A DNA stretch of 64,000 bases, taken from Hymenobacter metallilatus (GTDB lineage Bacteria; Bacteroidota; Bacteroidia; Cytophagales; Hymenobacteraceae). Each line of letters starts with the position of its first letter. Positions within the stretch are counted from its first letter, which is position 1. The translations under genes were made by a program, and so were the position numbers. The notes under the pieces are model-generated. The model did no database searches, was not told the origin of the DNA, and saw nothing but the letters and a program-made list of their open reading frames with translations. Shown in pieces: positions 38,296-47,309 of this stretch. Where the stretch lies: assembly GCF_003944705.1 (NCBI RefSeq), contig NZ_RWIS01000005.1, forward strand, positions 1 through 64,000, written 5' to 3'.

Positions 38296-39448
38296 CAGGA
38301 GCCGGAAAGTCCGTCCATTTCTGCTCGGAGCGGCCCGAGGCAATAACGGTTTCAATGAAGGCCATGCCCCGCACGCCATCCTCAATACCGGGGTAATCCT
38401 GGGCTTCGGGTGGGGCGGGGTGGCCAGTTTGCTCGGCCAGCAACGTGAGGGCGAAATTGCGGTAGAGGTTGGCAAAGGCTTCGAGGTAGCCCTCGGGGTG
38501 ACCAGCCGGAAGGCGGCTGTTGTGGCGGGCGGCGGCGCTGAGGTAGCCCGCGCCCGTGCGCCGGATTTCGGTGGGCCGGTCCAGCCACTTTACCAGCAGG
38601 GTGTTGGCATCGGCCTGCTGCCAGTCGAGGCCCCCTTTTTCTCCGTAGATGCGCAGGCGCACGTTGTTTTCCTCGCCGGCCGCTACCTGGGTAGCCACCA
38701 GTACCCCGCTGGCTCCGCTATTCAGGCGGAGCAGCACGGCCCCGTCATCATCCAGTTGGCGGCCGGGTACTACGGTATTGATGTCGGCGCAGAGTTGGGT
38801 AGCCTGCAGGCCGCTCACGTATTCCAGCAGGTTGAAGGCGTGGGTGCCAATGTCGCCCATGGCCCCGGCCACGCCGCTGCGGGCGGGGTCGGTGCGCCAG
38901 GCGGCCTGCTTGTTGTCGCCGCCTTCCTCAAAGGCGCTCAGCCAGCCCTGCGGATACTCCACGTACACTTTCCGGATGGTGCCCAGCGCCCCGGAGGCCG
39001 CCAACTGCCGGGCCTCCTTGAGCATGGGGTAGCCGGTGTAGGTGTGGGTGAGGCAGAGCTTACGGCCGGTGGCCTGCACCACCTGCTGCAGCTCCCGGGC
39101 CTCGGCCAATGAAAACGTCATCGGCTTATCCAGCACCACATCAAAGCCATTCTCCAGGGCCAGCTTAGCCGGCGCAAAGTGCAGGTGGTTGGGCGTCACG
39201 ATGCTGATAACCTGCACCCGCTCAGCCGCCGGCCGCCGGGCTTCCTGCTCGATAAGCTCCTGATACGAGCCGTACACCCGCTCGGGGGCCAGGCCCAGCT
39301 CCCGGCCAGTGGCCCGGGAAGTGTCGGGGTTGCTGCTGAAGGCACCGGCGGTTAGCTCATACAGGCCATCCAGGGCGGCGGCCATGCGGTGCACCGCCCC
39401 GATAAACGCTCCCTGCCCCCCGCCAATCATGCCCAGTCGTAGTTTCAT
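38273..39448 (-). CDS. Gfo/Idh/MocA family oxidoreductase
   Basis: RLGMIGGGQGAFIGAVHRMAA, VLDKPMTFSLAEARELQQVVQATGRKLCLTHTYTGYPMLKEARQL. Confidence 0.95.
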   Translation of the reverse strand: MKLRLGMIGGGQGAFIGAVHRMAAALDGLYELTAGAFSSNPDTSRATGRELGLAPERVYGSYQELIEQEARRPAAERVQVISIVTPNHLHFAPAKLALENGFDVVLDKPMTFSLAEARELQQVVQATGRKLCLTHTYTGYPMLKEARQLAASGALGTIRKVYVEYPQGWLSAFEEGGDNKQAAWRTDPARSGVAGAMGDIGTHAFNLLEYVSGLQATQLCADINTVVPGRQLDDDGAVLLRLNSGASGVLVATQVAAGEENNVRLRIYGEKGGLDWQQADANTLLVKWLDRPTEIRRTGAGYLSAAARHNSRLPAGHPEGYLEAFANLYRNFALTLLAEQTGHPAPPEAQDYPGIEDGVRGMAFIETVIASGRSEQKWTDFPAPESLDPRT

Positions 39449-39460
39449 TCGGTTGCTTTT

Positions 39461-39556
39461 CAGTTTCTAGTTGTTAGTTGCTTGTTGTCAGTTGCTAGTT
39501 GCTGGTTTCGGTATAGTTCTGACAACTGATAACTAGCAACCATCAACCATAAACTG
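39461..39556. repeat. Long intergenic palindrome P8, (T)TAGTTGTTAGTTG family
   Basis: CAGTTTCTAGTTGTTAGTTGCTTGTTGTCAGTTG pairs with the reverse complement of 39521-39556 with about 6 mismatches in 34. Confidence 0.85.
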
Positions 39557-39561
39557 GCAAC

Positions 39562-40176
39562 TCAAGTAGTCGCCCAGGCCCGGTCGCCTTTTTTGTAGGG
39601 GACGCAGCCCTCGTACTTGCCGGGTACGGGCAGGTAGCGCAGGGCTTTGGTGGCCCCCACTTCGGAGGTGAAGTAGCCCAGCAGCGTGAGCTCCTTGATC
39701 ATGCGGAAGTAGTGGTTGGGCTGCTCCGGCGTTTTGGTTTTGGCGTAGGTTTTCTGCTCCGCGTCCAGGGCCGTGAGCAGGGCCGTGCGCTGGGCAGCGT
39801 CCAGTTCCATAAAGCCCTTGCTGTACTTCTGCTTGGCGGCGGCTTCCAGCTTGGTCAGGCCCTGCTTGAAGATTTGCTGGTCTTCGGGCTTGTAACAGTC
39901 GCGCACCATCACGGCCATGAAGCCGCCCACGTCGGCGGCCTTGGCACCCGGCGTTTTGGTGGGGGGCAGAATGGTGTCGCCCACTTCGTTCAGGTAGGCT
40001 ACCTGCTCGGCAGTCAGCACGGCCGGCAGCTCTTTGGGTGCGGTAGCCGTGGGTTGTTTGGTCTTCGTTTTTTCCTCGCTGGGCGAAGAGCAGCTGCTCA
40101 GGAAATAGTCGCCCCCGATAACGGCTCCGCCCATCAGCAGAGCTACGCGGGCCAGGGCATCACGTCGGTTCATCAT
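39562..40176 (-). CDS. Gluconate 2-dehydrogenase subunit 3-like protein, Tat-type signal
   Basis: MMNRRDALARVALLMGGAVIGGDYFLSSCS; LTAEQVAYLNEVGDTILPPTKTPGAKAADVGGFMAVMVRDCY. Confidence 0.9.
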   Translation of the reverse strand: MMNRRDALARVALLMGGAVIGGDYFLSSCSSPSEEKTKTKQPTATAPKELPAVLTAEQVAYLNEVGDTILPPTKTPGAKAADVGGFMAVMVRDCYKPEDQQIFKQGLTKLEAAAKQKYSKGFMELDAAQRTALLTALDAEQKTYAKTKTPEQPNHYFRMIKELTLLGYFTSEVGATKALRYLPVPGKYEGCVPYKKGDRAWATT

Positions 40177-40188
40177 CGTTGGTAGGGG

Positions 40189-41865
40189 TTAGATGTTCTG
40201 TTTTTTCAGCTCACCCACGGCGTGGTCCACGGCGCGGGCCGTGAGGGCCAGGTAGGTGAGGGAAGGGTTCTGGCAGGCCGCCGAGGTCATGCAGGCCCCG
40301 TCGGTGACGTACACGTTGGGGGCATCCCACACCTGATTGTGCTGGTTGAGCACCGAGGTTTTTGGGTCGCGGCCCATGCGGGCGGTGCCCATTTCGTGAA
40401 TGCCGCCGCCCAGGGTGTAGCCCCCATTGTAGGTGTTTACGTTCTTGAGGCCCGCTTTTTCCAGCATTTCCTGGGCATCGTTCATCATATCGATGCGCAT
40501 TTTCTGCTCGTTGTCCCGGATGGTGGCGTCGATGGCCAGCACCGGCAAACCCCACTTGTCCTTCTTGGTTTTGTCGAGGTAGGCGCGGTTATCGTGGTAG
40601 GGTAGGGTTTCGCCGAAGCCGGTGAGGCCCATGGTCCAGTTGCCAGGCTCGGTGAGGGCATCCTTGAAGTCGCCGCCGATGCTGAGCTCGGCCACGTCGC
40701 GGCCCCAGCCTTCCCGACCGGCCCCGCCTTGGTAGCCGAAGCCCCGCAGGTACTCGCGCTTATCCCCGAACAGGTTGCGGTAGCGGGGCACGTAAATGCC
40801 GTTGGCGCGGCGGCCGTAGGTGTACTTGTCCTCGTAGCCGGGCATTTCGCCGTGGGCCCCCACCCGGAAGTGGTGGTCCATGAGGTTGTGGCCCAGCTCC
40901 CCGCTGCTGCTGCCCAGGCCCTCGGGCCATACATCAGTAGCCGAGTTCATCAGCACCCAGGCCGAGTTCAGGGCCGAGGCATTCACAAACACGATTTTGG
41001 CGAAGTACTCGTAGGTCTGGTTGGTTTCCGCGTCCAGCACCTCTACGCCCTTGGCCCGCTTGGTGTCCTTGTCGTAGAGGATGCGGGTGACGATGGAAAA
41101 CGGCCGCAGCGTGAGGTTGCCGGTAGCCATAGCCGCCGGCAGGGAGGCCGACTGCGTGCTGAAGTAGGCCCCGAACGGGCAGCCCAGCCAGCATTTGTTG
41201 CGGTACTGGCAGTTTACGCGGTTGTTGTGGGGGCGGGTGATGTTGGCCGTGCGGCCAATGACCATGTGGCGGTCCTTGTAGTTTTTGCGGATGCGGGCGG
41301 CCACGTCTTTTTCCACGCAGTTCATCTCCATGGGCGGCATAAACTCGCCGTCGGGGAGCTGGGGCAGGCCGTCCCGGTTGCCGCTGATGCCGGCAAACTT
41401 CTCGGCGTGGCTGTACCAGGGGGCCAGGTCTTTGTAGCGGATGGGCCAGTCCACCGCAATGCCGTCCTTGGCGTTGGCCTCAAAGTCGTACTCGCTCCAG
41501 CGGTAGCTCTGCCGGCCCCACATCAGGGAGCGGCCGCCCACCTGGTAGCCCCGGAACCAGTCGAAGGGCTTTACCTCCACGTAGGGACTTTCCTTCTCCT
41601 TCACCCAGAAATCCAGGTTGGTTTCGTTCAGGGTGTAGTCCCGGCTCAGTACCGGGTAGTCCTTAATCATCTGCTCGGTTTTGCCGCCCCGGTGGGCAAA
41701 CTCCCAGGGGGCCTTATTGGCATTCACGTAGTCTTTGATGTGCTCTACGTTGCGGCCCCGCTCCAGCATAATAGTTTTCAGGCCCTTTTCGGTCAGCTCC
41801 TTGGCCGCCATGCCGCCCGAAATACCGGACCCGATGACAATGGCATCATAGGTATTCTTTTCCAT
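40189..41865 (-). CDS. GMC family FAD-dependent oxidoreductase (sugar dehydrogenase large subunit)
   Basis: YDAIVIGSGISGGMAAKELTEKGLKTIMLERG; YTLGGGIHEMGTARMGRDPKTSVLNQHNQVWDAPNVYVTDGACMTSAACQNPSLTYLALTARAVDH. Confidence 0.95.
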   Translation of the reverse strand: MEKNTYDAIVIGSGISGGMAAKELTEKGLKTIMLERGRNVEHIKDYVNANKAPWEFAHRGGKTEQMIKDYPVLSRDYTLNETNLDFWVKEKESPYVEVKPFDWFRGYQVGGRSLMWGRQSYRWSEYDFEANAKDGIAVDWPIRYKDLAPWYSHAEKFAGISGNRDGLPQLPDGEFMPPMEMNCVEKDVAARIRKNYKDRHMVIGRTANITRPHNNRVNCQYRNKCWLGCPFGAYFSTQSASLPAAMATGNLTLRPFSIVTRILYDKDTKRAKGVEVLDAETNQTYEYFAKIVFVNASALNSAWVLMNSATDVWPEGLGSSSGELGHNLMDHHFRVGAHGEMPGYEDKYTYGRRANGIYVPRYRNLFGDKREYLRGFGYQGGAGREGWGRDVAELSIGGDFKDALTEPGNWTMGLTGFGETLPYHDNRAYLDKTKKDKWGLPVLAIDATIRDNEQKMRIDMMNDAQEMLEKAGLKNVNTYNGGYTLGGGIHEMGTARMGRDPKTSVLNQHNQVWDAPNVYVTDGACMTSAACQNPSLTYLALTARAVDHAVGELKKQNI

Positions 41866-41885
41866 ATCGAAAGAAGTTGCTGGTT

Positions 41886-41972
41886 GTTAGTTGCTGGTTG
41901 TTAGTTGTTAGTTGTCAGTTCGCACGTAAGCCAAGAACTATAATAACAACTGACAACCATCAACTACTAACT
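41886..41972. repeat. Long intergenic palindrome P9, TTAGTTGTTAGTTG family
   Basis: Left TTGTTAGTTGCTGGTTGTTAGTTGTTAGTTG pairs imperfectly with the reverse complement of 41935-41972. Confidence 0.75.
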
Positions 41973-42855
41973 AGATGAGGTTGCGCTTGAGGTAAGTGAT
42001 ACTCTGCTGAATGCTGTCGAAGGGGGAGCCGGGGGTTTGGTCCTGCTCCACGAAGTAGTATTTCAGACCCGCCAGCTTGGCCTGGGCGAAGATGCGCTTG
42101 AAGTCGATGCTGCCGTTGCCCACTTCGGTGAAGTTGCGCTGGGGTGTTTTGTCCATGTCCTTCACGTGCCAGAGCGGGAAGCGGCCGGGGTTCTTCTTGA
42201 ATAGCTCCACCGGGTCGTGGCCGGCTTTGGTGGCCCAGTACAGGTCCAGCTCCATCTGCACCAGGTTTTTGTCGGTTTCCTGGAGCAGCACATCGTAGGG
42301 TAGCTTGCCGTTCTGGGCGGCAAACTCGAAGTCGTGGTTGTGGTAGGCCATCTGAATGCCCGCTTTCTTGCACCGCTCCCCGGCTTTGTTCAGGCGCTCG
42401 GCCAGCAGCTTGTAGTGGTCCAGGTTGCCCCGCTCCGACTCGGTTAGCCAGGCGCACACCATGTACTTGATGCCCACCTGGGCGGCATCGTCCACGGCTT
42501 TGTCCCAGCCGTGCAGCATGGTGCCCTGAGTGGCCTGGCCGTTGTTTTCCTGCTCGCCCAACAGGTAGTGGCTGCTGGGCATCATGAGGCCGGTTTGCTT
42601 CAGCAGCTTGGCAAAGGCAGCCGGCTCCATTCCGTAGAATTTCTGGCTGCCGGTGTAGGTGGCGCCTTCCACCGAGTTATAGCCCAGCTTGGCCAGCCGG
42701 GCCAGTGTGCCGGCCGCGTCCTGCTGCATGGCGTCGCGCACGGTGTACAGCTGCAAACCAATGGTAGCGGGAGCTTTAGCCAGCAGGGCCGGGGCCGCCA
42801 GCACGCCGGCCGAGAGCAGGGCGGCGGACCTCATAAACGCACGACGGGAAGTCAT
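41971..42855 (-). CDS. TIM-barrel sugar phosphate isomerase/epimerase family, Tat-type signal
   Basis: MTSRRAFMRSAALLSAGVLAAPALLAKAPATIGLQLYTVRDAMQQD; MELDLYWATKAGHDPVELFKKNPGRFPLWHVKDMD. Confidence 0.92.
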   Translation of the reverse strand: MTSRRAFMRSAALLSAGVLAAPALLAKAPATIGLQLYTVRDAMQQDAAGTLARLAKLGYNSVEGATYTGSQKFYGMEPAAFAKLLKQTGLMMPSSHYLLGEQENNGQATQGTMLHGWDKAVDDAAQVGIKYMVCAWLTESERGNLDHYKLLAERLNKAGERCKKAGIQMAYHNHDFEFAAQNGKLPYDVLLQETDKNLVQMELDLYWATKAGHDPVELFKKNPGRFPLWHVKDMDKTPQRNFTEVGNGSIDFKRIFAQAKLAGLKYYFVEQDQTPGSPFDSIQQSITYLKRNLI

Positions 42856-43057
42856 AGGAGCAGGAAGGATGGGAAAGTGAATGGGATGACCTTGTAAAGA
42901 TTCAGCGCCCAGCTTCCCGGCTTATGCTCAAATCGTGCAGGGTATGTTCAAGATGTAATAAATATATAAGTATCTGTTTGACAAACTATTATATAACTAA
43001 AAACTCAGCGGATATTCAATTTTTGCAGGAGTTTTTTGCTCCGTTTGCACAATTATT

Positions 43058-45925
43058 TCAACTCACCCCAGCCTGGTGGCGGGCCCGGAACTCGGAAGGG
43101 GCCACCCCGTAGCGGGCCTTGAAGCTGTTGGAGAAGTAGGAATGGGAGGCATAGCCTACCTCGTAGGCTACGGCTGTTACGCTTAGTGAGTCATCACGCA
43201 GCAGCTCGCAGGCTTTCTGCAGCCGCACACTCTGCACGAAGTCGGTGATGCTGGTGCCCAGCACGGCCTTCACTTTGCGGTAGAGCTGCATCCGCGAAAA
43301 GCCCAGGGCGTGGGCCAGCTCCTCCACGGTGAGGTCGGTGCGGGTGAGGTCGGCTTCCACCTGCGCCGTGAGGGCCTGGATAAATGCCTGGTCGGGGTGG
43401 GGGGCCTGGGGTGGGTCGATGGGGGTAGCCAACTCCCGGCTGAGGTGCTCCCGCTGCCGGGCCCGGTTGGCCAGCAGGGTGCGCACACTCTCCAGCAGGA
43501 AGGCTGGGTTGAAAGGCTTGGTCAGGTACACATCGGCACCGGCCTGCACGCCCTCCACCTGCTGCTCAGGGGCGTTGCGGGCCGTAAGCAGGATAACCGG
43601 TACGTGAGAGGTGCGCCAGTCGGCGCGGAGCCGGGCCACTACTTCCAGTCCGCTCAGGCCGGGCATCATCACGTCGCACACAATCAGGTCCGGAATCAGC
43701 TCCAGCGCCAGCTGTAGTCCCGCCTTCCCATCGGCGGCTGCCTGCACCCGGAAATGAGGACGGAGCTTGCGGGTTACAAATTCACTGACATCGGCATTGT
43801 CCTCAATTACCAGCACCAGGGCCTCGGCTTCGGGGACGGGCGCTTCCACCTCCGGCACGGGCAGGGCCAGGGGCTCATCCATGGAAATATCCAGGGGCTC
43901 GGCGGGGTTGGGGGCGCGCAGCGCAGCGGGCAGCTCCCGGGGCAGCGTCACGGTGAAGGTGCTGCCCTGGCCCAGCTGGCTGCTGAACGTGAGCTGACCC
44001 TGGTGCAGCCGTACCAACCCTTGCGCCAGGGCCAGGCCCATGCCCGAGCCTTTGCCAGTGCCCGGCTGCTCGCCCTGGTAAAACCACTCGAAAATGTGCG
44101 GACTATCCTGGGGCCGGATGCCGCGGCCGGTGTCGGTTACCAGCACCTGTAGGCTGCGGCCCTCGGCGGCCGCCTGTACGCTTACCGTAATCTGCCCGCC
44201 GGCGGGGGTGTACTTGAGGGCGTTGGAAAGCAGGTTCAGAAATACCTTGTCCAGCACGTTGCGGTCCAGCCAGCCCGGCAGCGTAGGCTCGGCGGGGCGC
44301 AAGGTGAGGGCCACCTGCTGCACCCGAGCGGCCGGCTCGAAGGCCTCCACCAGCTCCCGCACGAAGGCCACCAAATCGTCGGGGCGGGCCTGCACGGCCA
44401 TTTTTCCCACCTCAATCTTGCGGAAGTCGAGCAGCTGATTCACCAGTTGCAGCAGGCGCTGGGTGCTGCGTCGGATCAGGCCCAGCTCGTGGCGCTGGCT
44501 GGGCTGGAGGGCGGTGCCGTTGCGGCCGGTCAGCATTTCCTCTACCGGCCCCATAATCAGGGTAAGCGGGGTGCGCAGCTCGTGGGAGAAGTTGGTAAAG
44601 AAGCGCAGCTTGGCCTCCGTTTCCACGCGGGCCTGCTCGGCCAGCTCGGCAATCTGGTTGCGCTGAGCCCTGATTTCCTCGTTCTGGGTGCTAAGCTGGC
44701 GGTTAATGGCGTCGTTGGCCTCGTTTTGCCGGGCCAGCTCCCGGTTGATGCGCCGGTTGGTGCGGGCCGCGTGCCAGGCGCTGGCTCCCAGTACAATAGC
44801 CGCCAGCAGAGAGGCCAGCAAACCGTACAATACCGTGCGCTGACTGGCATACGTGGCCTGTAGGGTGTGGAGTAGGTGCTGCTGCTGCTCGATGCCGGCC
44901 TGCTGACTGGCCAGCTTCACCGCCTGCTGCTGCAGCGTAAGCACGTTGGTTGAGTCGATAACAATGGTGCCCAGGATATTTTCCCGCTCGTAGGCCTGAT
45001 GCTGCAGAATCTTCAGGGCCACCCGAATGGCTTCCTCCCCGCCCGGCGAGTAAAACAAGGACGCCGTGCTGCGGCCCTGCTGCACCATTTCCAGCCCATT
45101 GCCCTTGCCCGCCAGCCCATCTACCCCAATAATGCGCACCTCGGGGCGGCCCAGCCGCTGGCACACTTCGTAGGCGCCCTGGGCCATCAGGTCACTGTGG
45201 GCAAAAATCAGCCGGGTTTCGGGGTGCTGTTGCAGTAAGCGGGTGAGGGTGGGTTGCCAGGTGGTAGTGCCCCAGTCGCCGGTTACGGTGCCGGCCACGC
45301 GCATCTGCGGGTAGGCACGCAGGGCCTGCGTAAACCCCTGGTGCCGCTCACTGGCCACCAACGACGGGGTGCCCGTTATTTCGATAACCTCTCCGCGCTG
45401 GCGCAGCAGCTGCGCGGCGTAGCGGGCGGCCGTAGCGCCGGCCCCGGTGTTGTCGCCGCCCACGTAGGCAGCGTAGTGGGGGGAGGTGGTGCGATGGTCC
45501 AGCAGAATAACGGGCACCCCGCGGCGGTAGGCTTCCTCAACGGATGGAGACAGGGCCTGCGCGTCGTTGGGTGCCACAATGAGCACATCCGCCCCGGCAT
45601 CCAGCAAGTCATGAATCTGTTGCTGCTGCTGCCGGCTGCTGCTCTGCGCGTCGCGGGTGAGAAACTGGATTTCGGGGTGAAACACCAGTTCCCGCTCCAT
45701 ACCCGCCAGCATGGCCTGCCGCCAGTCGCCGCCGCTCACGCTCTGCGAAAAGCCAATGCGGTAAGTAGGGGGGGCGGGCGTGGAGGTACAGGCCGTTACA
45801 AGGCCAATCAGGGCTGGCAACAGCAGGACCCGGCTCGTGATGCGCAAGAGAAAAAAGCAGATTACGTGGTTAGGCAACCGGCCCCGCCACGGGGCCAGAC
45901 GGGCTACCGCCGGGACAACCGGCAA
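43058..45925 (-). CDS. Hybrid two-component system: periplasmic-binding sensor, histidine kinase, receiver, AraC DNA-binding domain
   Basis: YRIGFSQSVSGGDWRQAMLAGMERELVFHPEIQ; FFTNFSHELRTPLTLIMGPVEEML; VIEDNADVSEFVTRKL...DLIVCDVMMPGLSG; AraC C-terminus. Exact start uncertain. Confidence 0.95.
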   Translation of the reverse strand: MPVVPAVARLAPWRGRLPNHVICFFLLRITSRVLLLPALIGLVTACTSTPAPPTYRIGFSQSVSGGDWRQAMLAGMERELVFHPEIQFLTRDAQSSSRQQQQQIHDLLDAGADVLIVAPNDAQALSPSVEEAYRRGVPVILLDHRTTSPHYAAYVGGDNTGAGATAARYAAQLLRQRGEVIEITGTPSLVASERHQGFTQALRAYPQMRVAGTVTGDWGTTTWQPTLTRLLQQHPETRLIFAHSDLMAQGAYEVCQRLGRPEVRIIGVDGLAGKGNGLEMVQQGRSTASLFYSPGGEEAIRVALKILQHQAYERENILGTIVIDSTNVLTLQQQAVKLASQQAGIEQQQHLLHTLQATYASQRTVLYGLLASLLAAIVLGASAWHAARTNRRINRELARQNEANDAINRQLSTQNEEIRAQRNQIAELAEQARVETEAKLRFFTNFSHELRTPLTLIMGPVEEMLTGRNGTALQPSQRHELGLIRRSTQRLLQLVNQLLDFRKIEVGKMAVQARPDDLVAFVRELVEAFEPAARVQQVALTLRPAEPTLPGWLDRNVLDKVFLNLLSNALKYTPAGGQITVSVQAAAEGRSLQVLVTDTGRGIRPQDSPHIFEWFYQGEQPGTGKGSGMGLALAQGLVRLHQGQLTFSSQLGQGSTFTVTLPRELPAALRAPNPAEPLDISMDEPLALPVPEVEAPVPEAEALVLVIEDNADVSEFVTRKLRPHFRVQAAADGKAGLQLALELIPDLIVCDVMMPGLSGLEVVARLRADWRTSHVPVILLTARNAPEQQVEGVQAGADVYLTKPFNPAFLLESVRTLLANRARQREHLSRELATPIDPPQAPHPDQAFIQALTAQVEADLTRTDLTVEELAHALGFSRMQLYRKVKAVLGTSITDFVQSVRLQKACELLRDDSLSVTAVAYEVGYASHSYFSNSFKARYGVAPSEFRARHQAGVS

Positions 45926-45963
45926 AGCTAATTTACCACAATTCTACCAGAGCGGGGGGGACC

Positions 45964-47193
45964 TTACATCTGCTCCAGCAACTCATCGAAAGCCCTCAGC
46001 AGCTCGGGGCGAGAGGCTTCAGGCTCGGCTTCGAGACGCTGTTCAAACACCTCCCGCTCGGTAAAATCGTGCAGGCTGCGGGTAAGCGGAGTATCGGCGT
46101 CGGTGGCTTCGCCCAGGGCCCGGAGCTTCACCAGGCGGTAGTGGCGGCGGGCCAGCACTTCCAGCTGCCGGCGGTCCAACTCCCCGATTACGCGCAGCAA
46201 AGCCTCGGCTACTTCCAGCTGGGTCAGCTCGGAGTGCACCTGCACCTCGGCCCAGGCGGGCAGCAGGTAGCCGGTGTTGTCGTAAGTGGTCAGGCCGTGG
46301 GTTACCTCGTCCAGTGTGCCATGAAACCGCACCAGGCGGCGGGCCCCCGGTACGGGCAGGCTGGTGAAGGCCGGCGACTGGTTTGCCCGGAACTCTACCA
46401 ACACTACTTCCTTGGGGTGGTCAATTTCGGAGAAGGATAAGGCAATGGGGGAGCCGGAGTAGCGGATATGCTCCCGCCCGCCCACCCGCTGGGGGCGGTG
46501 CAAATGACCCAGGGCCACATAATCGAATACTGCCGGAAAGTGGTCGGCCGTCACCTGGCCCAGGTTGCCCACGTGAATGGTGCGCTCCGACTCGGAGGGG
46601 GCCGCCCCGGCTGCGTACAGGTGGCCGGTGGCTAGCACGGGCAGGCCCAAATCCTTGAGCTGCCACACGGTTTCTATTTCGGCCAGGCGGGCGTAATGGT
46701 CGGCAATACCCTGTTTGATGCGGGCTTCCCGCTCTTCGGCCGTTTCGCCAGGCACCGAGAGCCGCACGTCCCGGTCGCGCAGAAAGGGCGCGGCACACAC
46801 CACCAGGCCGGGCCGGCCCTGGGCATCGTCCAGCACCAGCACCTGTTCCTCGAAGCACTCGGGCACGCAGCCCACTACGTGCACGCGCAAATGGCGCAGC
46901 AGCCGGGCCGGGGCGTTGAGGGTGGCTGGTGAATCATGGTTGCCGCCTACCACCACCACGTCACGGCAGCCGGTTTGGCGCAGGCTCAGCAGGAAGCTGT
47001 AATACAGCTCCAGGGCCTGGTTGGAAGGTGAGCCGGTGTCGAATACGTCCCCGGCCACTACCAGCACTTCCACCTGCTGCTCGCGCACGGTTTGCACCAG
47101 CCACTCCAGAAAATGGCGGTGTTCCTCCGTGCGCTCATTACCTTGAATAAAGCGTTGGCCCAGGTGCCAGTCGGCGGTGTGTAATACGCGCAT
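45964..47193 (-). CDS. sbcD: Exonuclease SbcCD subunit D
   Basis: MRVLHTADWHLGQRF, VLVVAGDVFDTGSPSNQALELYYSFL, VVVGGNHDSPATLNAP. Confidence 0.93.
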   Translation of the reverse strand: MRVLHTADWHLGQRFIQGNERTEEHRHFLEWLVQTVREQQVEVLVVAGDVFDTGSPSNQALELYYSFLLSLRQTGCRDVVVVGGNHDSPATLNAPARLLRHLRVHVVGCVPECFEEQVLVLDDAQGRPGLVVCAAPFLRDRDVRLSVPGETAEEREARIKQGIADHYARLAEIETVWQLKDLGLPVLATGHLYAAGAAPSESERTIHVGNLGQVTADHFPAVFDYVALGHLHRPQRVGGREHIRYSGSPIALSFSEIDHPKEVVLVEFRANQSPAFTSLPVPGARRLVRFHGTLDEVTHGLTTYDNTGYLLPAWAEVQVHSELTQLEVAEALLRVIGELDRRQLEVLARRHYRLVKLRALGEATDADTPLTRSLHDFTEREVFEQRLEAEPEASRPELLRAFDELLEQM

Positions 47194-47210
47194 GAGTTGC
47201 TAATGAGGTT

Positions 47211-47303
47211 TTCTCGCAGAGGTTCGCGGAGGGATGCGCGGAGGAGCGCAGAGGCACAACCTCCCTTTACCTCTGCGCATCCCTCCGCGAACCTCTGCGA
47301 GAA
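47211..47303. repeat. Long intergenic palindrome P10, CTCGCAGAGGTTCGCGGAGGG family
   Basis: 34-nt arms (47211-47244 / 47270-47303) with one mismatch. Confidence 0.95.
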
Positions 47304-47309
47304 AGAAAT

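Noticed and set aside
41881-41920. TTGTTAGTTGCTGG tandem-like units as a possible CRISPR or minisatellite
   Set aside because: Units vary in length and have no spacers; better explained as one arm of palindrome P9.
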